From Pseudomonadota bacterium (lineage in GTDB: Bacteria > Pseudomonadota > Gammaproteobacteria > Burkholderiales > Burkholderiaceae_C): a stretch of DNA of 64,000 bases. The stretch's first letter is position 1. Each line of letters opens with the position of its first letter. The notes below the pieces were generated by a model. That model saw nothing but the letters and a program-made list of their open reading frames with translations, made no database searches and was not told where the DNA came from. The stretch spans positions 1 to 64,000 of the forward strand of contig JAJZAQ010000002.1 of NCBI GenBank assembly GCA_021799355.1, given 5' to 3'. Below are positions 25,390 to 34,679 of this stretch, one piece after another. The position numbers were made by a program, and so were the translations under genes.

Positions 25390-26201
25390 GGGCAAGCGCC
25401 ATGGCCGAGGCTGCCGCCACCCTCAACCGTCCGCTGCTGGGCAGCGGCCCGGTGCGACACCGCCGCCTGCGGCCCACCGCGCACGCCTTCAGCTATCGCG
25501 CCCTGTTTTTGCTGTTACCCATGCGCAGCCTGGCGCGCGACCCCGGCCTGCTGCCCATCGCCCGCAACCGCTTCGGCGCCATGAGCTTTTTCGACGCCGA
25601 TCACGGCAACGGCGGCAGCGACAGCCTGGCGTGGATCGAGCATCTGCTGGCGGCCGAAGGCATCACCGACGCCGACGGCGAAATCTGGTTGCAGACCTTT
25701 CCCCGGCTGTGGGGTTATGTGTTCAAGCCGGTGAGCCTGTGGTACTGCGAGCGCGCCGACGGCAGCCTGCGCTGCGCCGTGGCCGAGGTGAACAACACCT
25801 TCGGCGAGCGCCACTGCTATGTGCTCACGCCGCCCGCAGGCAGCGACCGGCTGCACTGGGGGGCGCAGTACCAGGCGCGCAAGGCGTTTTACGTCTCACC
25901 GTTCTGCCGCGTCGAAGGCGGCTACCGCTTTCGCTTTTTGCGCAGCACCACGTCGACACCGCAGCGCTTCGTCCTGCGCATCGATTACGACGATGCCGAC
26001 GGCCCGCTGCTGCAAACCAGCCTCAGCGGCACGCTGCAGCCGCTGACCGCCGCCCGCGCCCGCCTGGCGCTGCTGCGCCATCCGCTGCACAGCTTCGGCG
26101 TGATCGCGCGCATCCACTGGCAGGCCTTCAAGCTGTGGCGCAAGCGCGTGCCGCTGCATCCCAAGCCCCTCCCACCCGACCACTTTGCGAGCCGATCATG
26201 A
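25386..26201 (+). CDS. DUF1365 family protein
   Basis: A 271-residue protein that overlaps the flavoprotein gene by four bases. It carries the family's opening VRHRRLRPTAHAFSYR and the central WGYVFKPVSLWYCERADG and VAEVNNTFGERHCYVL segments, with many conserved histidines and aromatic residues and no membrane helix. DUF1365 has no established biochemical activity; its constant company with the FAD oxidoreductase and the Cfa-like enzyme suggests a part in the same lipid modification. Confidence 0.88.
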   Translation: MRASAMAEAAATLNRPLLGSGPVRHRRLRPTAHAFSYRALFLLLPMRSLARDPGLLPIARNRFGAMSFFDADHGNGGSDSLAWIEHLLAAEGITDADGEIWLQTFPRLWGYVFKPVSLWYCERADGSLRCAVAEVNNTFGERHCYVLTPPAGSDRLHWGAQYQARKAFYVSPFCRVEGGYRFRFLRSTTSTPQRFVLRIDYDDADGPLLQTSLSGTLQPLTAARARLALLRHPLHSFGVIARIHWQAFKLWRKRVPLHPKPLPPDHFASRS

Positions 26202-27469
26202 ACGCCAGCAACCGCACCTTGTCCCCGCTCTCCCTCGACCCGGCGTGTCCCGCACCGCGGATGAACCGGCGGCGCAAGCCCCCGCTGGCCGCGCGCGGCG
26301 TGCTGCGGCTGCTGCAAGGGCTGCAGGTCGGCCGGCTGGAGTTTCACGGCCCCGATGGCATCTGGCGTCACTTCGGCCAGACCGCCGGCGGCCCGGTGGC
26401 GCAAATCGCGCTGCACGACTGGGCGGTGCTGGGCGAGGTGCTCAAGCGCGGCGACATCGCCTTCGCCGAAGCCTGGATGCGCCGCGCCTGGGACACGCCC
26501 GACCTGCCCGCGCTGCTCAAGCTGCTGGCGGCCAACCGCGACAGCATCGCCCGCGCGCTGCACGGCAGCGTGCTGGGCCGGCTGCCCGACCGCATCCGCC
26601 ACCTGCTGCGGCGCAACAGCCGCGCCGGCAGCCGCGACAACATCCACGCCCACTACGACATCGGCAACGCCTTCTACCGCCTCTGGCTGGACCCGAGCAT
26701 GACCTACTCCAGCGCGTTGTTCAACGGCGATGCCACACAGACGCTGCAGCAGGCGCAGGCGGCGAAGTACGCCCGCGTGCTCGACCAACTGCAGCTCCGG
26801 CCCGGCGCGCGCATGCTGGACATCGGCTGCGGCTGGGGCGGTCTGGCGCAAGCCGCGCAGCAGCGCGGTCTGCGCGTCGACGGCATCACCTTGTCCACCG
26901 AACAGCTCGACGAGGCCCGCAGGCGGCTGGCCGGCGGCGCACCGCAAGCCCGGCTGGAGCTATGCGACTACCGCGATCTCGACCGTCTTGCGCCGCCGGG
27001 CGGCTACGACGGCATCGCCTCGATCGAGATGTTCGAGGCCGTAGGCGAGGCCTACTGGCCGGGGTTCTTCCGCACTCTGGCGCGGCATCTCAAGCCCGGT
27101 GGACGCGCCTGCATCCAGACCATCACCATCGCCGACGACCTGTTCGCCAACTACCGCCGCAGCACCGACTTCATCCAGCGCTACATCTTCCCCGGCGGCA
27201 TGCTGCCGTCACGCACCGCGTTCATCAATCAGGCCCAGGCTGCGGGCCTGGAGGTGGTGGACGAACTGGCCTTCGGCGCCGACTACGCCCGCACCCTGGC
27301 GCTGTGGCGCGAGCAGTTCACCGCCCGGCTCGACGCCGTGCGCGCGCAGGGTTTCGACGACCGCTTCGTGCGGCTGTGGACCTTCTACCTCGCCTACTGC
27401 GAGGCCGGCTTCAGCCAGGGGTCGACCCAGGTCTGGCAGTTCACCCTGCGCCATGCGCAAGCACAGTGA
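26198..27469 (+). CDS. Cyclopropane-fatty-acid-synthase-like methyltransferase
   Basis: SAM-dependent methyltransferase of 423 residues acting on unsaturated phospholipid acyl chains. The start overlaps the DUF1365 stop (ATGA). Motifs are HYDIGNAFY (152-160), the SAM-binding LDIGCGWGGLA (207-217), SIEMFEAVGEAYW and the C-terminal FIFPGG-like YIFPGGMLPS region. It could be a true cyclopropane synthase or a UfaM-type enzyme that adds a methyl group as the first step to furan fatty acids; the neighbouring flavoprotein favours the second, but the sequence alone does not decide. Confidence 0.88.
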   Translation: MNASNRTLSPLSLDPACPAPRMNRRRKPPLAARGVLRLLQGLQVGRLEFHGPDGIWRHFGQTAGGPVAQIALHDWAVLGEVLKRGDIAFAEAWMRRAWDTPDLPALLKLLAANRDSIARALHGSVLGRLPDRIRHLLRRNSRAGSRDNIHAHYDIGNAFYRLWLDPSMTYSSALFNGDATQTLQQAQAAKYARVLDQLQLRPGARMLDIGCGWGGLAQAAQQRGLRVDGITLSTEQLDEARRRLAGGAPQARLELCDYRDLDRLAPPGGYDGIASIEMFEAVGEAYWPGFFRTLARHLKPGGRACIQTITIADDLFANYRRSTDFIQRYIFPGGMLPSRTAFINQAQAAGLEVVDELAFGADYARTLALWREQFTARLDAVRAQGFDDRFVRLWTFYLAYCEAGFSQGSTQVWQFTLRHAQAQ

Positions 27470-28067
27470 AACACCCGGCGCCGGACTGACGCGGCGTCAC
27501 CTGCTGCTGGCCGCAGCCGCCAGCGCCTTGCCGCTAGCGGCGCGGGCCCAGGCCGCCCCGTCCGCGCCCGAGGAGGTGCGGGCGGCGATCGCCAACGCCA
27601 GGCTCTCGGGCAGCGGCGAGTTTCGTTACTTCGGTTTTCTGGTGTATCGCGCCACGCTGTGGGTCGGCCCGCAGGGCTTGGGCTCGCCGCTGGGCACCGC
27701 GCCCTTCGCGCTGCAACTGCGCTACGCCCGCAGCCTCAGGGGTGCCGACATCGCCGCGCGCTCGGAGGAGGAAATGCGCAAACTCGGCGAAGGCAGTGCG
27801 CCGCAGCGCAGCGCCTGGCTGCAGGCCATGCAACGCCTGTTCCCCGACGTCGCCGCGGGCGACACCCTCACCGGGGTATTCACGCCAGCCGCAGGCGCAA
27901 CCCAGGCGGCGCAAACCCGCTTCTACTTCAACGGCACACTAAGGGGCGCGGTTCCCGGCACGGCATTCGCCCAGGCGTTCTTCGCCATCTGGCTGTCGCC
28001 GCAGACGCCCGCGCCGGGCCTGCGCAACGACCTGCTGGCAGCCGCCAGCACCGGCAGCGCACCATGA
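27453..28067 (+). CDS. Chalcone-isomerase-like exported protein
   Basis: About 204 residues starting inside the end of the methyltransferase gene (17-base overlap). A signal sequence with a twin-arginine start (LTRRHLLLAAAASALPLAARAQA) leads to a chalcone-isomerase-like domain with the GSGEFRYFGFLVYRATLWV and FYFNGTLRGAVPGTAFAQAFFAIWLS segments. Bacterial members are periplasmic, and their ligand is thought to be fatty acid rather than a flavonoid. It belongs to the same tightly packed operon. Confidence 0.8.
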   Translation: MRKHSETPGAGLTRRHLLLAAAASALPLAARAQAAPSAPEEVRAAIANARLSGSGEFRYFGFLVYRATLWVGPQGLGSPLGTAPFALQLRYARSLRGADIAARSEEEMRKLGEGSAPQRSAWLQAMQRLFPDVAAGDTLTGVFTPAAGATQAAQTRFYFNGTLRGAVPGTAFAQAFFAIWLSPQTPAPGLRNDLLAAASTGSAP

Positions 28068-29398
28068 CCGCGCCCACCTGCGCCCTGCCCGCAGCCGTCG
28101 GCACCGCCACGGCGCCGGGCCCGCTGCAGCCGCTGGCGCTACTGCGGTTTGCCGCACCGAGCCTGGCGCTGGCCTTCGTCGCCCTGCCGCTCTACGTTTA
28201 CCTGCCCGAGCACTACGCCACACGCTACGCCGTGCCGCTGGGCTACCTTGGCGCGGTGTTGCTGCTCACCCGCTTTGCCGACGCGCTGTTCGACCCCTGG
28301 CTGGGGCGGCTGGCCGATCACTTGCTGCGCTGCGGCCTGGCCAAGCCCGCGTTGCTGGCGGCCTGCGCGCTGATGTTCTGCGGCTTTGCCGCGCTGTTCG
28401 CCCTGCCCGCGCTGCTGCCCTGGCGCAGCGCGGACGTCGCGTTCACCGTGGTGTTCGTCGCCGCGCTGTTGCTCACTTATCTGGGGTTCAGCGCCGCGTC
28501 CATCATCCACCAGGCCTGGGGCGCCACGCTGGGGCGCGATGAGGCCCAGCTCGCCCGCACCGTGGCCTGGCGCGAGGGCTTGGGCCTGGCCGGGGTGTTG
28601 CTCGCTGCCTTGCTGCCGCAACTCGGCGGAGCCCGCGCCCTGGTCGCGGTGTTCGCCCTCGCGCTGGCGATCGGCCTGGCGCTGGTGTGGCGCGCGCCGG
28701 AGCCGGCGCCGCACCAGCCTGCGGGCGCGGCGCTGCGCTGGCGCGCCCTGCTGGAGCCGCTGCGCAACCGGCGCTTTGTCGCCCTGCTGGCGGTATTCGC
28801 CACCAGCGGCATTGCCGCGGCGATTCCGGCCACACTGGTGCTGTTTTTCATCCGCGACCGGCTCGATGCCGCGGCGTTGGCGGGCGCCTATCTGTTCGCC
28901 TACTTTGCCGCGGCCGCGCTGTTGCTGCCGCTGTGGCTGCGCGCGGTGCGCCGCTTTGGCGCGGCGCGCAGCTGGCTGCTGGGCATGGCGTTGGCGGTGG
29001 CGGCATTCGTCTGGGCGGCGCTGCTGCAACCGGGCGACCGCTGGGGCTATGCGCTGGTGGTGGTGCTGTCGGGTGCGGCGCTGGGACCCGATCTGGTGAT
29101 GCCGCCGGCGCTGCTGGCCGGGGTGATCCGCGCCGGCGGCCACGGCAACCGGCTCGAAGGCAGTTACTTCGGCGTGTGGAACTTTGCCGCCAAGCTCAAC
29201 CTCGCACTGGCAGCGGGCCTGGCATTGCCGCTGCTGGCGATGTTCGGCTACCGGCCGGGCACGCTGGAGACCGGCGTGCTGCCGCCGCTGGTGGTGGCGT
29301 ATTGCCTGCTGCCCTCGCTGCTCAAGCTCGTGTCCGCCGCCCTGCTCTGGCGGTTTTTCCTGCGCCGCCGCGCCGCGCCGGCTGCCCTGATTTTTTGA
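28064..29398 (+). CDS. MFS transporter (GPH-like)
   Basis: A 444-residue inner-membrane protein with about 12 membrane helices. The LLLTRFADALFDPWLGRLADHL segment near residues 63-85 is the loop motif of the glycoside-pentoside-hexuronide/cation symporter branch of MFS. It overlaps the preceding gene by four bases. The same transporter type accompanies DUF1365, Cfa-like and DUF3833 genes in related loci; its cargo is unknown, perhaps a lipid or lipid precursor. Confidence 0.82.
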   Translation: MTAPTCALPAAVGTATAPGPLQPLALLRFAAPSLALAFVALPLYVYLPEHYATRYAVPLGYLGAVLLLTRFADALFDPWLGRLADHLLRCGLAKPALLAACALMFCGFAALFALPALLPWRSADVAFTVVFVAALLLTYLGFSAASIIHQAWGATLGRDEAQLARTVAWREGLGLAGVLLAALLPQLGGARALVAVFALALAIGLALVWRAPEPAPHQPAGAALRWRALLEPLRNRRFVALLAVFATSGIAAAIPATLVLFFIRDRLDAAALAGAYLFAYFAAAALLLPLWLRAVRRFGAARSWLLGMALAVAAFVWAALLQPGDRWGYALVVVLSGAALGPDLVMPPALLAGVIRAGGHGNRLEGSYFGVWNFAAKLNLALAAGLALPLLAMFGYRPGTLETGVLPPLVVAYCLLPSLLKLVSAALLWRFFLRRRAAPAALIF

Positions 29399-29413
29399 AT
29401 GGAGAGTGCTCGC

Positions 29414-29992
29414 ATGTCGTCCCCCTTTGCCCTGCGTTCCTGGATGGCGCTGCGTCGCGGCTGGCTGCTCGCCGCCGTCCTCGGCATCAGCCTGCTGACG
29501 GGCTGCGCCCACGTCACCCCGCTGGCCTACCGCGGGCAGACGCCCACGCTCGACCTGAAACAGTATTTCAACGGCCGCGTCACCGCCGTGGGCATCGTGT
29601 TCGACCGCTCGGGCAGGATGACGCGGCGCTTTCACGTCACCATCGACGCCTCGTGGAAGGGCGACGTGGGCACGCTCGATGAGCACTTCGTCTACCACGA
29701 CGGCGCCAAGCAGGAGCGCATCTGGACCATCCGCGAACTGCCGGAAAAAGACGGCGAGAAGCGCTACGTCGGCACCGCCGGGGATGTCGTCGGCGAGGCC
29801 ATCGGCCGCGCCGCGGGCAATGCGCTGAACTGGCGCTACACCCTGGCGCTGCCGGTCGACGGCACGATCTACGACGTGCAGTTCGACGACTGGATGTACC
29901 TGATGGACGACCATGTGCTGCTCAACCACTCGGTCATCACCAAGTTCGGCTTCAAAGTCGGCAGCGTGTTCCTGTCGTTCCACAAGCCATGA
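29414..29992 (+). CDS. DUF3833 lipoprotein
   Basis: About 192 residues beginning at the ATG at 29414, which is preceded by GGAGAG at good spacing; an ATG at 29399 is possible. A lipobox SLLTGC marks it as a lipoprotein. The DUF3833 domain follows, with the conserved LDLKQYFNGRVTAVGIVFDRSG opening and the WMYLMDDHVLLNHSVITKFGFKVG C-terminal segment. No function is established; the family is restricted largely to the operon type seen here. Confidence 0.85.
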   Translation: MSSPFALRSWMALRRGWLLAAVLGISLLTGCAHVTPLAYRGQTPTLDLKQYFNGRVTAVGIVFDRSGRMTRRFHVTIDASWKGDVGTLDEHFVYHDGAKQERIWTIRELPEKDGEKRYVGTAGDVVGEAIGRAAGNALNWRYTLALPVDGTIYDVQFDDWMYLMDDHVLLNHSVITKFGFKVGSVFLSFHKP

Positions 29993-30750
29993 GCCTGAAT
30001 CCGCGAATCGACGGCTGGGGCGGGCGGCGGGTCTGGGTGATCGGCGCCTCCAGCGGCATCGGCCGCGCCACGGCGCAGGTGCTGCTGCAGCGCGGCGCGC
30101 GCGTGGCGGTGTCGGCGCGGCAGGCCGACGTGCTGCGGGAAATCGACGGCGCGCTGGCGCTGCCGCTGGACGTGGCTGACGCCGCGGCGCTGCACGCCGC
30201 AGCGCAACGACTGCAGCGCGACTGGCAGGGGCTGGATCTGCTGCTGTACTGCGCCGGGACCTACCGTCCGATGCGCGCCACGGCCTTCGATCTGGACAGC
30301 GCACTGCGGCATGACGACGTCAACTACCGCGGCGCGCTGCACGCGCTGGCCGCGGTGCTGCCGCTGCTGCTGGCGCAGCGCGCCGGACACATCGCGCTGG
30401 TCAGCAGCGTGGCCGGCTTCGGCGGTCTGCCGCAGGCGCTGGCCTACGGCCCGACCAAGGCGGCGCTCATCAACCTGGCGGAAACGCTGTACCTCGACTT
30501 GCGCCCGCTGGGCATCGGCGTGCACGTCGTCAACCCCGGCTTCGTCGATACTCCGCTGACGGCGCAAAACACCTTCGCCATGCCCGCGCTCATCAGCCCG
30601 CAGCAGGCGGCCGTCGCCATCCTCGCCGGACTGCAGGCCGGCCGCTTCGACACCCACTTCCCGCGCCGCTTCACCCTGTGGCTGAAGCTGCTGCGCTGCC
30701 TGCCGCGGGCGGTGTACTTCCCGCTGGTGCGCGGCATCACCGGGTTGTGA
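29989..30750 (+). CDS. Short-chain dehydrogenase/reductase
   Basis: Classical SDR of 253 residues overlapping the lipoprotein gene (ATGA). The cofactor motif is GASSGIGRATAQ (about residues 18-29), the active-site region has Ser in LVSSVAGFGGLP and the Tyr/Lys pair in YGPTKAAL. The C terminus is basic and hydrophobic, suggesting membrane contact. It is the last gene of the block; substrate unknown, with an oxidised acyl chain a reasonable guess. Confidence 0.85.
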   Translation: MSLNPRIDGWGGRRVWVIGASSGIGRATAQVLLQRGARVAVSARQADVLREIDGALALPLDVADAAALHAAAQRLQRDWQGLDLLLYCAGTYRPMRATAFDLDSALRHDDVNYRGALHALAAVLPLLLAQRAGHIALVSSVAGFGGLPQALAYGPTKAALINLAETLYLDLRPLGIGVHVVNPGFVDTPLTAQNTFAMPALISPQQAAVAILAGLQAGRFDTHFPRRFTLWLKLLRCLPRAVYFPLVRGITGL

Positions 30751-30751
30751 A

Positions 30752-31783
30752 TCAGCCGTTTTTGATGCGGCGCACCACCGCGGCGGTGAAGGTTTTGGTA
30801 TCGGCGGTGCCGCCCAGGTCGCCGGTGCGGATCTGGTCGCGGTTGAGCGTGTCGCTGATCGCCTGGCGCAGGCGGCCAGCCTTGTCGTGCAGGCCGACGT
30901 GGTCGAGCATCAGCGCGCTGGCGAGCATCAACGCCGTGGGGTTGGCGATGCCCTTGCCGGCAATGTCCGGCGCGCTGCCGTGCACCGCCTCGAAAATCGC
31001 CGCGTCCTCGCCGATGTTCGCCCCCGGCGCCATGCCCAGGCCGCCGACCAGACCGGCGGCCAGATCCGACAGGATGTCGCCGAACAGATTGGTCGTCACC
31101 AGGGTGTCGAACTGCCAGGGGTTGATCACCAGTTTCATGCAGCAGGCGTCGACGATGACGTCGTCGATGTCGATCTGCCCGGCGTATTTCTCCTTGTGCA
31201 GCAGGTAGGCGGTTTCGAGAAAAATCCCGGTCAGCGCCTTCATGATGTTGGCCTTGTGCACCACCGTGACCTTTTTGCGTCCCAGGGCGATGGCGGTGCG
31301 GAAGGTGTAATCGAGGATGTTGCGCGCCCCCTGCCGGGTATTCACCCCGGTGGCGATGGCCACGGCGTGCGGATCGCCGTCGATCGGGATGTAATGCTCG
31401 TACCCCATGTACAGCCCTTCGACGTTTTCGCGGAACACCAGCAGGTCGATGTTGTCGTAGCGGCCGCCGGGGATCAGCGTCTTTGCCGGGCGCATATTGG
31501 CGTAGAGCTTGAACGCTTCGCGCAGCCGCACGTTGCTCGAACGGTAGCCGCCGCCCGACGGGGTTTCCAGCGGCCCCTTGAGCGCCAGCCGCGTGGTGCG
31601 GATGCTCGCCAGCGTGGCGGGCGGCAGCGGGTCTCCGGCGGTTTTCACCCCGCCCAGACCTGCAACCTGGCTGTCCCAGTCGAATGGCGCGTCCAGCGCG
31701 TCCAGCGCAGCCAGTGTGGCGTCCATGATTTCGGGGCCGATGCCGTCTCCGGCGATCAGGGTGGCGGGAATGGTCTGGCTCAT
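30752..31783 (-). CDS. NAD-type isocitrate dehydrogenase family protein
   Basis: Beta-decarboxylating dehydrogenase of 343 residues from the ATG at 31783, which has GGAGA upstream. GYRSSNVRLREAF matches the S-x-N-x-x-LR substrate loop of isocitrate dehydrogenases rather than the loop of isopropylmalate dehydrogenase. Metal-site residues are in TNLFGDILSDLAAGLVGGLG and NAD-site residues in AVHGSAPDIAGKGIANPTA. The length fits the short, mitochondrial-like NAD-dependent class. It is convergent with the lipid operon, one base apart. Confidence 0.85.
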   Translation of the reverse strand: MSQTIPATLIAGDGIGPEIMDATLAALDALDAPFDWDSQVAGLGGVKTAGDPLPPATLASIRTTRLALKGPLETPSGGGYRSSNVRLREAFKLYANMRPAKTLIPGGRYDNIDLLVFRENVEGLYMGYEHYIPIDGDPHAVAIATGVNTRQGARNILDYTFRTAIALGRKKVTVVHKANIMKALTGIFLETAYLLHKEKYAGQIDIDDVIVDACCMKLVINPWQFDTLVTTNLFGDILSDLAAGLVGGLGMAPGANIGEDAAIFEAVHGSAPDIAGKGIANPTALMLASALMLDHVGLHDKAGRLRQAISDTLNRDQIRTGDLGGTADTKTFTAAVVRRIKNG

Positions 31784-31848
31784 CTGCGTGTCTCCGTTCA
31801 TCGAGTGGATGTGTTGTAGCAAACGCTGTGCCGCAATGCAGCATTGCC

Positions 31849-31854
31849 TACACT
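31849..31854 (+). promoter_or_regulatory. Possible -10 element of the lapA-like gene
   Basis: TACACT, 30 bases before the start codon. The same hexamer recurs ahead of coaD, mmsA and the CAT tRNA. No good -35 is seen. Confidence 0.3.
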
Positions 31855-31884
31855 TTAGCGAAAGCCATCGACCCGGGAGGCCCC

Positions 31885-32343
31885 ATGAATCTGCGCAGCG
31901 TTCTGCTCATCGTCGTGCTGCTGCTCATCGGTGCGTTTGCCGCACTGAACTGGAGCGTGCTGCTCGCCCCCACCGATCTGTCGCTCGGCATCGCCGTGGT
32001 CAAGGCGCCGCTGGGGCTGATCCTGCTCGGGCTGATGGTGCTGCTGGCCGTGGCGTTCCTGATCTACATCGTGGTGCTGCAGGCCGGCATGATGGCCGAG
32101 TCGCGGCGCGTCGCCAAAGAGCTCAAGGCGCAGCGCGAGCTGGCCGACAAGGCCGAGGCCTCACGCTTCGAGGAGCTGCGCGCGCTGCACGCCGCCGACG
32201 TGGACAGGCTGATGTCGCGCCTGGAACAGCTCGACCGCGAACTGCGCAGCGCCATCGACGCCAACGCCAACGGCATCCACGCCGCGCTGGGCGAGATCGA
32301 CGACCGGCTGCAGCGCAACGGCGCCGGTGCCTCCGCCGCGTAA
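31885..32343 (+). CDS. LapA-like inner-membrane protein
   Basis: A 152-residue protein with two N-terminal membrane helices (about 5-22 and 42-67), resembling the LapA domain, followed by a charged coiled coil (about 75-145). GGGAGG precedes the ATG. In E. coli LapA helps regulate lipopolysaccharide synthesis with LapB; no lapB gene is adjacent, so the role is open. Confidence 0.65.
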   Translation: MNLRSVLLIVVLLLIGAFAALNWSVLLAPTDLSLGIAVVKAPLGLILLGLMVLLAVAFLIYIVVLQAGMMAESRRVAKELKAQRELADKAEASRFEELRALHAADVDRLMSRLEQLDRELRSAIDANANGIHAALGEIDDRLQRNGAGASAA

Positions 32344-32356
32344 GGCGCTCCGGCGC

Positions 32357-34675
32357 TCAGTCTGGCGGCGGCAGCGGCAGCGTGCTCGGCGCCAGGCACG
32401 ACGTGGCGTTGCACGCCTGCAGCCGCAGCGCCAGCGCCGCTCCTGCGGGCAGCGCGGCAACGTGCAAATCGACCTGCCCTTCCCAGACCGCGATGCCCTG
32501 CGGGGCGAACGCCGGGCGGAACTGCCGGGCCGGGGGATAGCGCACGCCGGGCACGGGCCGGCCATCGGCCAGCAGGGTGGTGGCGATCAGGTTCGGCGCC
32601 GAGGCCGGATGCGCATTGATGTGAAACCCCGGGGCGATGCGCAGGCGCAGCACCCACGGCGCGGTGTTGCCCGGCAGCCACTGTGCCTGCACACGGTCGG
32701 CGGAACACGCCCCCGGCGGCAAGCCGGTGCAGTCCGCAGGCCGGCTCTGCGCCGCCGGGGCGGGCGCGGCGAACACCGCCTGACCGGCTGCGCTTCCCAG
32801 GGTCTGCAGCAGGTCGGGCCAGTCCAGCGGCCGGGCGCCGACTTGCACGGCCATGGCCTGCAGCGCCTTGCGCGCCGCGCCGGCCCATTGCGGCTGCTGT
32901 GGCTGGCGCTGCGCCAGTTCGACGAACACATCGATTGCCGCACTCTGCCCGGCCGGACGGTGCACATCCCCCTGCAGCGGCACGGCAAACGGCAGCGCGT
33001 CTGCCGCCGGCGCCGAGCGCAGGCTGCCGTCGGCAGCGGCGAACTGCTGCAGCATGGCGGCAGCGAGGTCGCCGGCGCGCTGCGCCCAGCGGGCGTCGTG
33101 CCGCACCGCGGCCAAAGCGAGCGCGGCACGGGCAAACTCGGCGTAATCGTCGAGAAACCCGGGGTTGCCTGCCTGCCCTGCCGCCCACTGGTGCAGCAGC
33201 ACGCGCTGCTGCGGGTTCCAGGCATGCCGCCACAGCCAGTCGGCGGCCTGCGCCGCAGCGTCGCTCCACGCCGGGCGGTCGAGCGCGGCGGCGGCCTGCG
33301 CCAGCGCGCGGATCGCCAGGGCGTTGTCGGCGACGACGATTTTGTCGTCGCGCTGCGGCTGCGGGCGGCGGTTGCGCGCGGCAAGCAGCGCGTGCCGCAG
33401 CGGCGCCAGCGCCTGCAGCCTTGCCGCGAGTCGTCCGTGGCGCAACAGCTCCTGCGCGACCTCACGCCGCTGGCGCAGCACGCCCTGCGTCGCGCCGGGC
33501 CTGATGGGCACCAGGGCGTAGAGCGAAAACCAGCGCGCGGCGCCGCGGGCACCGAGCACGGCGGCGATCTGCTGCGGCGTCCACAGGTCGGTGGCGCCTT
33601 CGACACCGCCGGTTTGTGCCGACAGCGACGTGGCAAACACGCCCTGCGGCAGCCGCAGGCGTTGCAACAAAAACGCCGCGGTGCGCTGCGCCACCCAGCG
33701 CAGTTCGGGCGAGCCGGTCTGCGCCGCGGCATGGGCGTACACGTCGAGCAGCTGGGCGTTGTCGGCGAGCATCATTTCGAAGTGCGGTAGCGACCAGCCG
33801 GGATCGACGGCGTAGCGGCGAAATCCGCCGCCGAGCTGATCCATGATGCCGCCCTGCGCCATCGCCTGCAGCGTGAACAGCGCCGCGTGCTGCGCCGCCG
33901 CATCCCCGCTGGCGCCGCGCCCCAGCAGCCAGCGCAGCAGTGGCGGCTGGGGAAAGCGCGCTGCGCGGGTGGCCGCGGCGAAACCGCCGTCCAGGGCATC
34001 GAAGCGTTGCAGCGCCTCGGTCTGCGCCGCCTGCTCCCACGCCGCGACGTCCAGCGGCGCCGCAGGCGCGGCCGCAGGTGCGGCAGCGCGCATGGCCGCG
34101 GCAATCTCCCCGGCGATGCGTTGGACCTCGGCGGGATGCTGCGTCCAGTTGCGGTGCAGCGTGGCCAGCAGGGTGGGAAATCCCGTCTGCTGCGGCGTGT
34201 CGCTGGGCGGAAAGTAGCTGCCGATGTAAAACGGCTGCAGGTTAGGGGTGAGAAAGACGTTGTTCGGCCAGCCGCTGTCGCGCGTCATGATCTGCCGTGC
34301 CAGCATGTAGATGTGGTCGATGTCGGGGCGTTGTTCGCGGTCGACGAGCACGTTGACGAACCAGCGGTTCATCAGCGCCGCGATCTGCGGGTTGCTGTAG
34401 AGCTCGCGCTGCGCCACATGGCACCAGTAGCACGCCGCGTAGCCGATGGACAGATAAATCGGCTTGTTCTCGCGCTGCGCGCGCTGCAGCGCCTCGTCAC
34501 CCCAGGGGTACCAGTCCACCGGATCGTGGGCGTGTTCGCGTAGATACGGATCGTGCGACTGCGCCAGGCGGTTGGCGGCTTGCGCAGCCATCGCCGTCAG
34601 GGCGAGCACGCCCACCAGCAGCATCCGCCTCCAGCGACTGCGGCTGGCGTGGCGGGCCCCGGCCGCACCGCGCAT
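32357..34675 (-). CDS. DUF255 thioredoxin-fold protein with DsbD-like C-terminal domain
   Basis: An exported 772-residue protein related to YyaL/spermatogenesis-associated protein 20. A signal peptide (about 1-34) is followed by the DUF255 thioredoxin domain with active site ACYWCH (Cys82, Cys85), then a six-hairpin-like helical region (about 230-630). The last 110 residues look like the beta domain found at the N terminus of DsbD ([12 protein letters not shown]...). The ATG at 34675 is used; ATG at 34627 would begin inside the signal peptide. It lies four bases after cca, in the same direction. Redox or thiol-transfer in the periplasm is inferred. Confidence 0.75.
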   Translation of the reverse strand: MRGAAGARHASRSRWRRMLLVGVLALTAMAAQAANRLAQSHDPYLREHAHDPVDWYPWGDEALQRAQRENKPIYLSIGYAACYWCHVAQRELYSNPQIAALMNRWFVNVLVDREQRPDIDHIYMLARQIMTRDSGWPNNVFLTPNLQPFYIGSYFPPSDTPQQTGFPTLLATLHRNWTQHPAEVQRIAGEIAAAMRAAAPAAAPAAPLDVAAWEQAAQTEALQRFDALDGGFAAATRAARFPQPPLLRWLLGRGASGDAAAQHAALFTLQAMAQGGIMDQLGGGFRRYAVDPGWSLPHFEMMLADNAQLLDVYAHAAAQTGSPELRWVAQRTAAFLLQRLRLPQGVFATSLSAQTGGVEGATDLWTPQQIAAVLGARGAARWFSLYALVPIRPGATQGVLRQRREVAQELLRHGRLAARLQALAPLRHALLAARNRRPQPQRDDKIVVADNALAIRALAQAAAALDRPAWSDAAAQAADWLWRHAWNPQQRVLLHQWAAGQAGNPGFLDDYAEFARAALALAAVRHDARWAQRAGDLAAAMLQQFAAADGSLRSAPAADALPFAVPLQGDVHRPAGQSAAIDVFVELAQRQPQQPQWAGAARKALQAMAVQVGARPLDWPDLLQTLGSAAGQAVFAAPAPAAQSRPADCTGLPPGACSADRVQAQWLPGNTAPWVLRLRIAPGFHINAHPASAPNLIATTLLADGRPVPGVRYPPARQFRPAFAPQGIAVWEGQVDLHVAALPAGAALALRLQACNATSCLAPSTLPLPPPD

Positions 34676-34679
34676 GGTC

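Noticed and set aside
28139-30304. 721-codon minus-strand frame across the MFS and lipoprotein genes
   Set aside because: Antisense of three well-supported genes; composition is Arg/Gln/Ala repeat-like with no domain.
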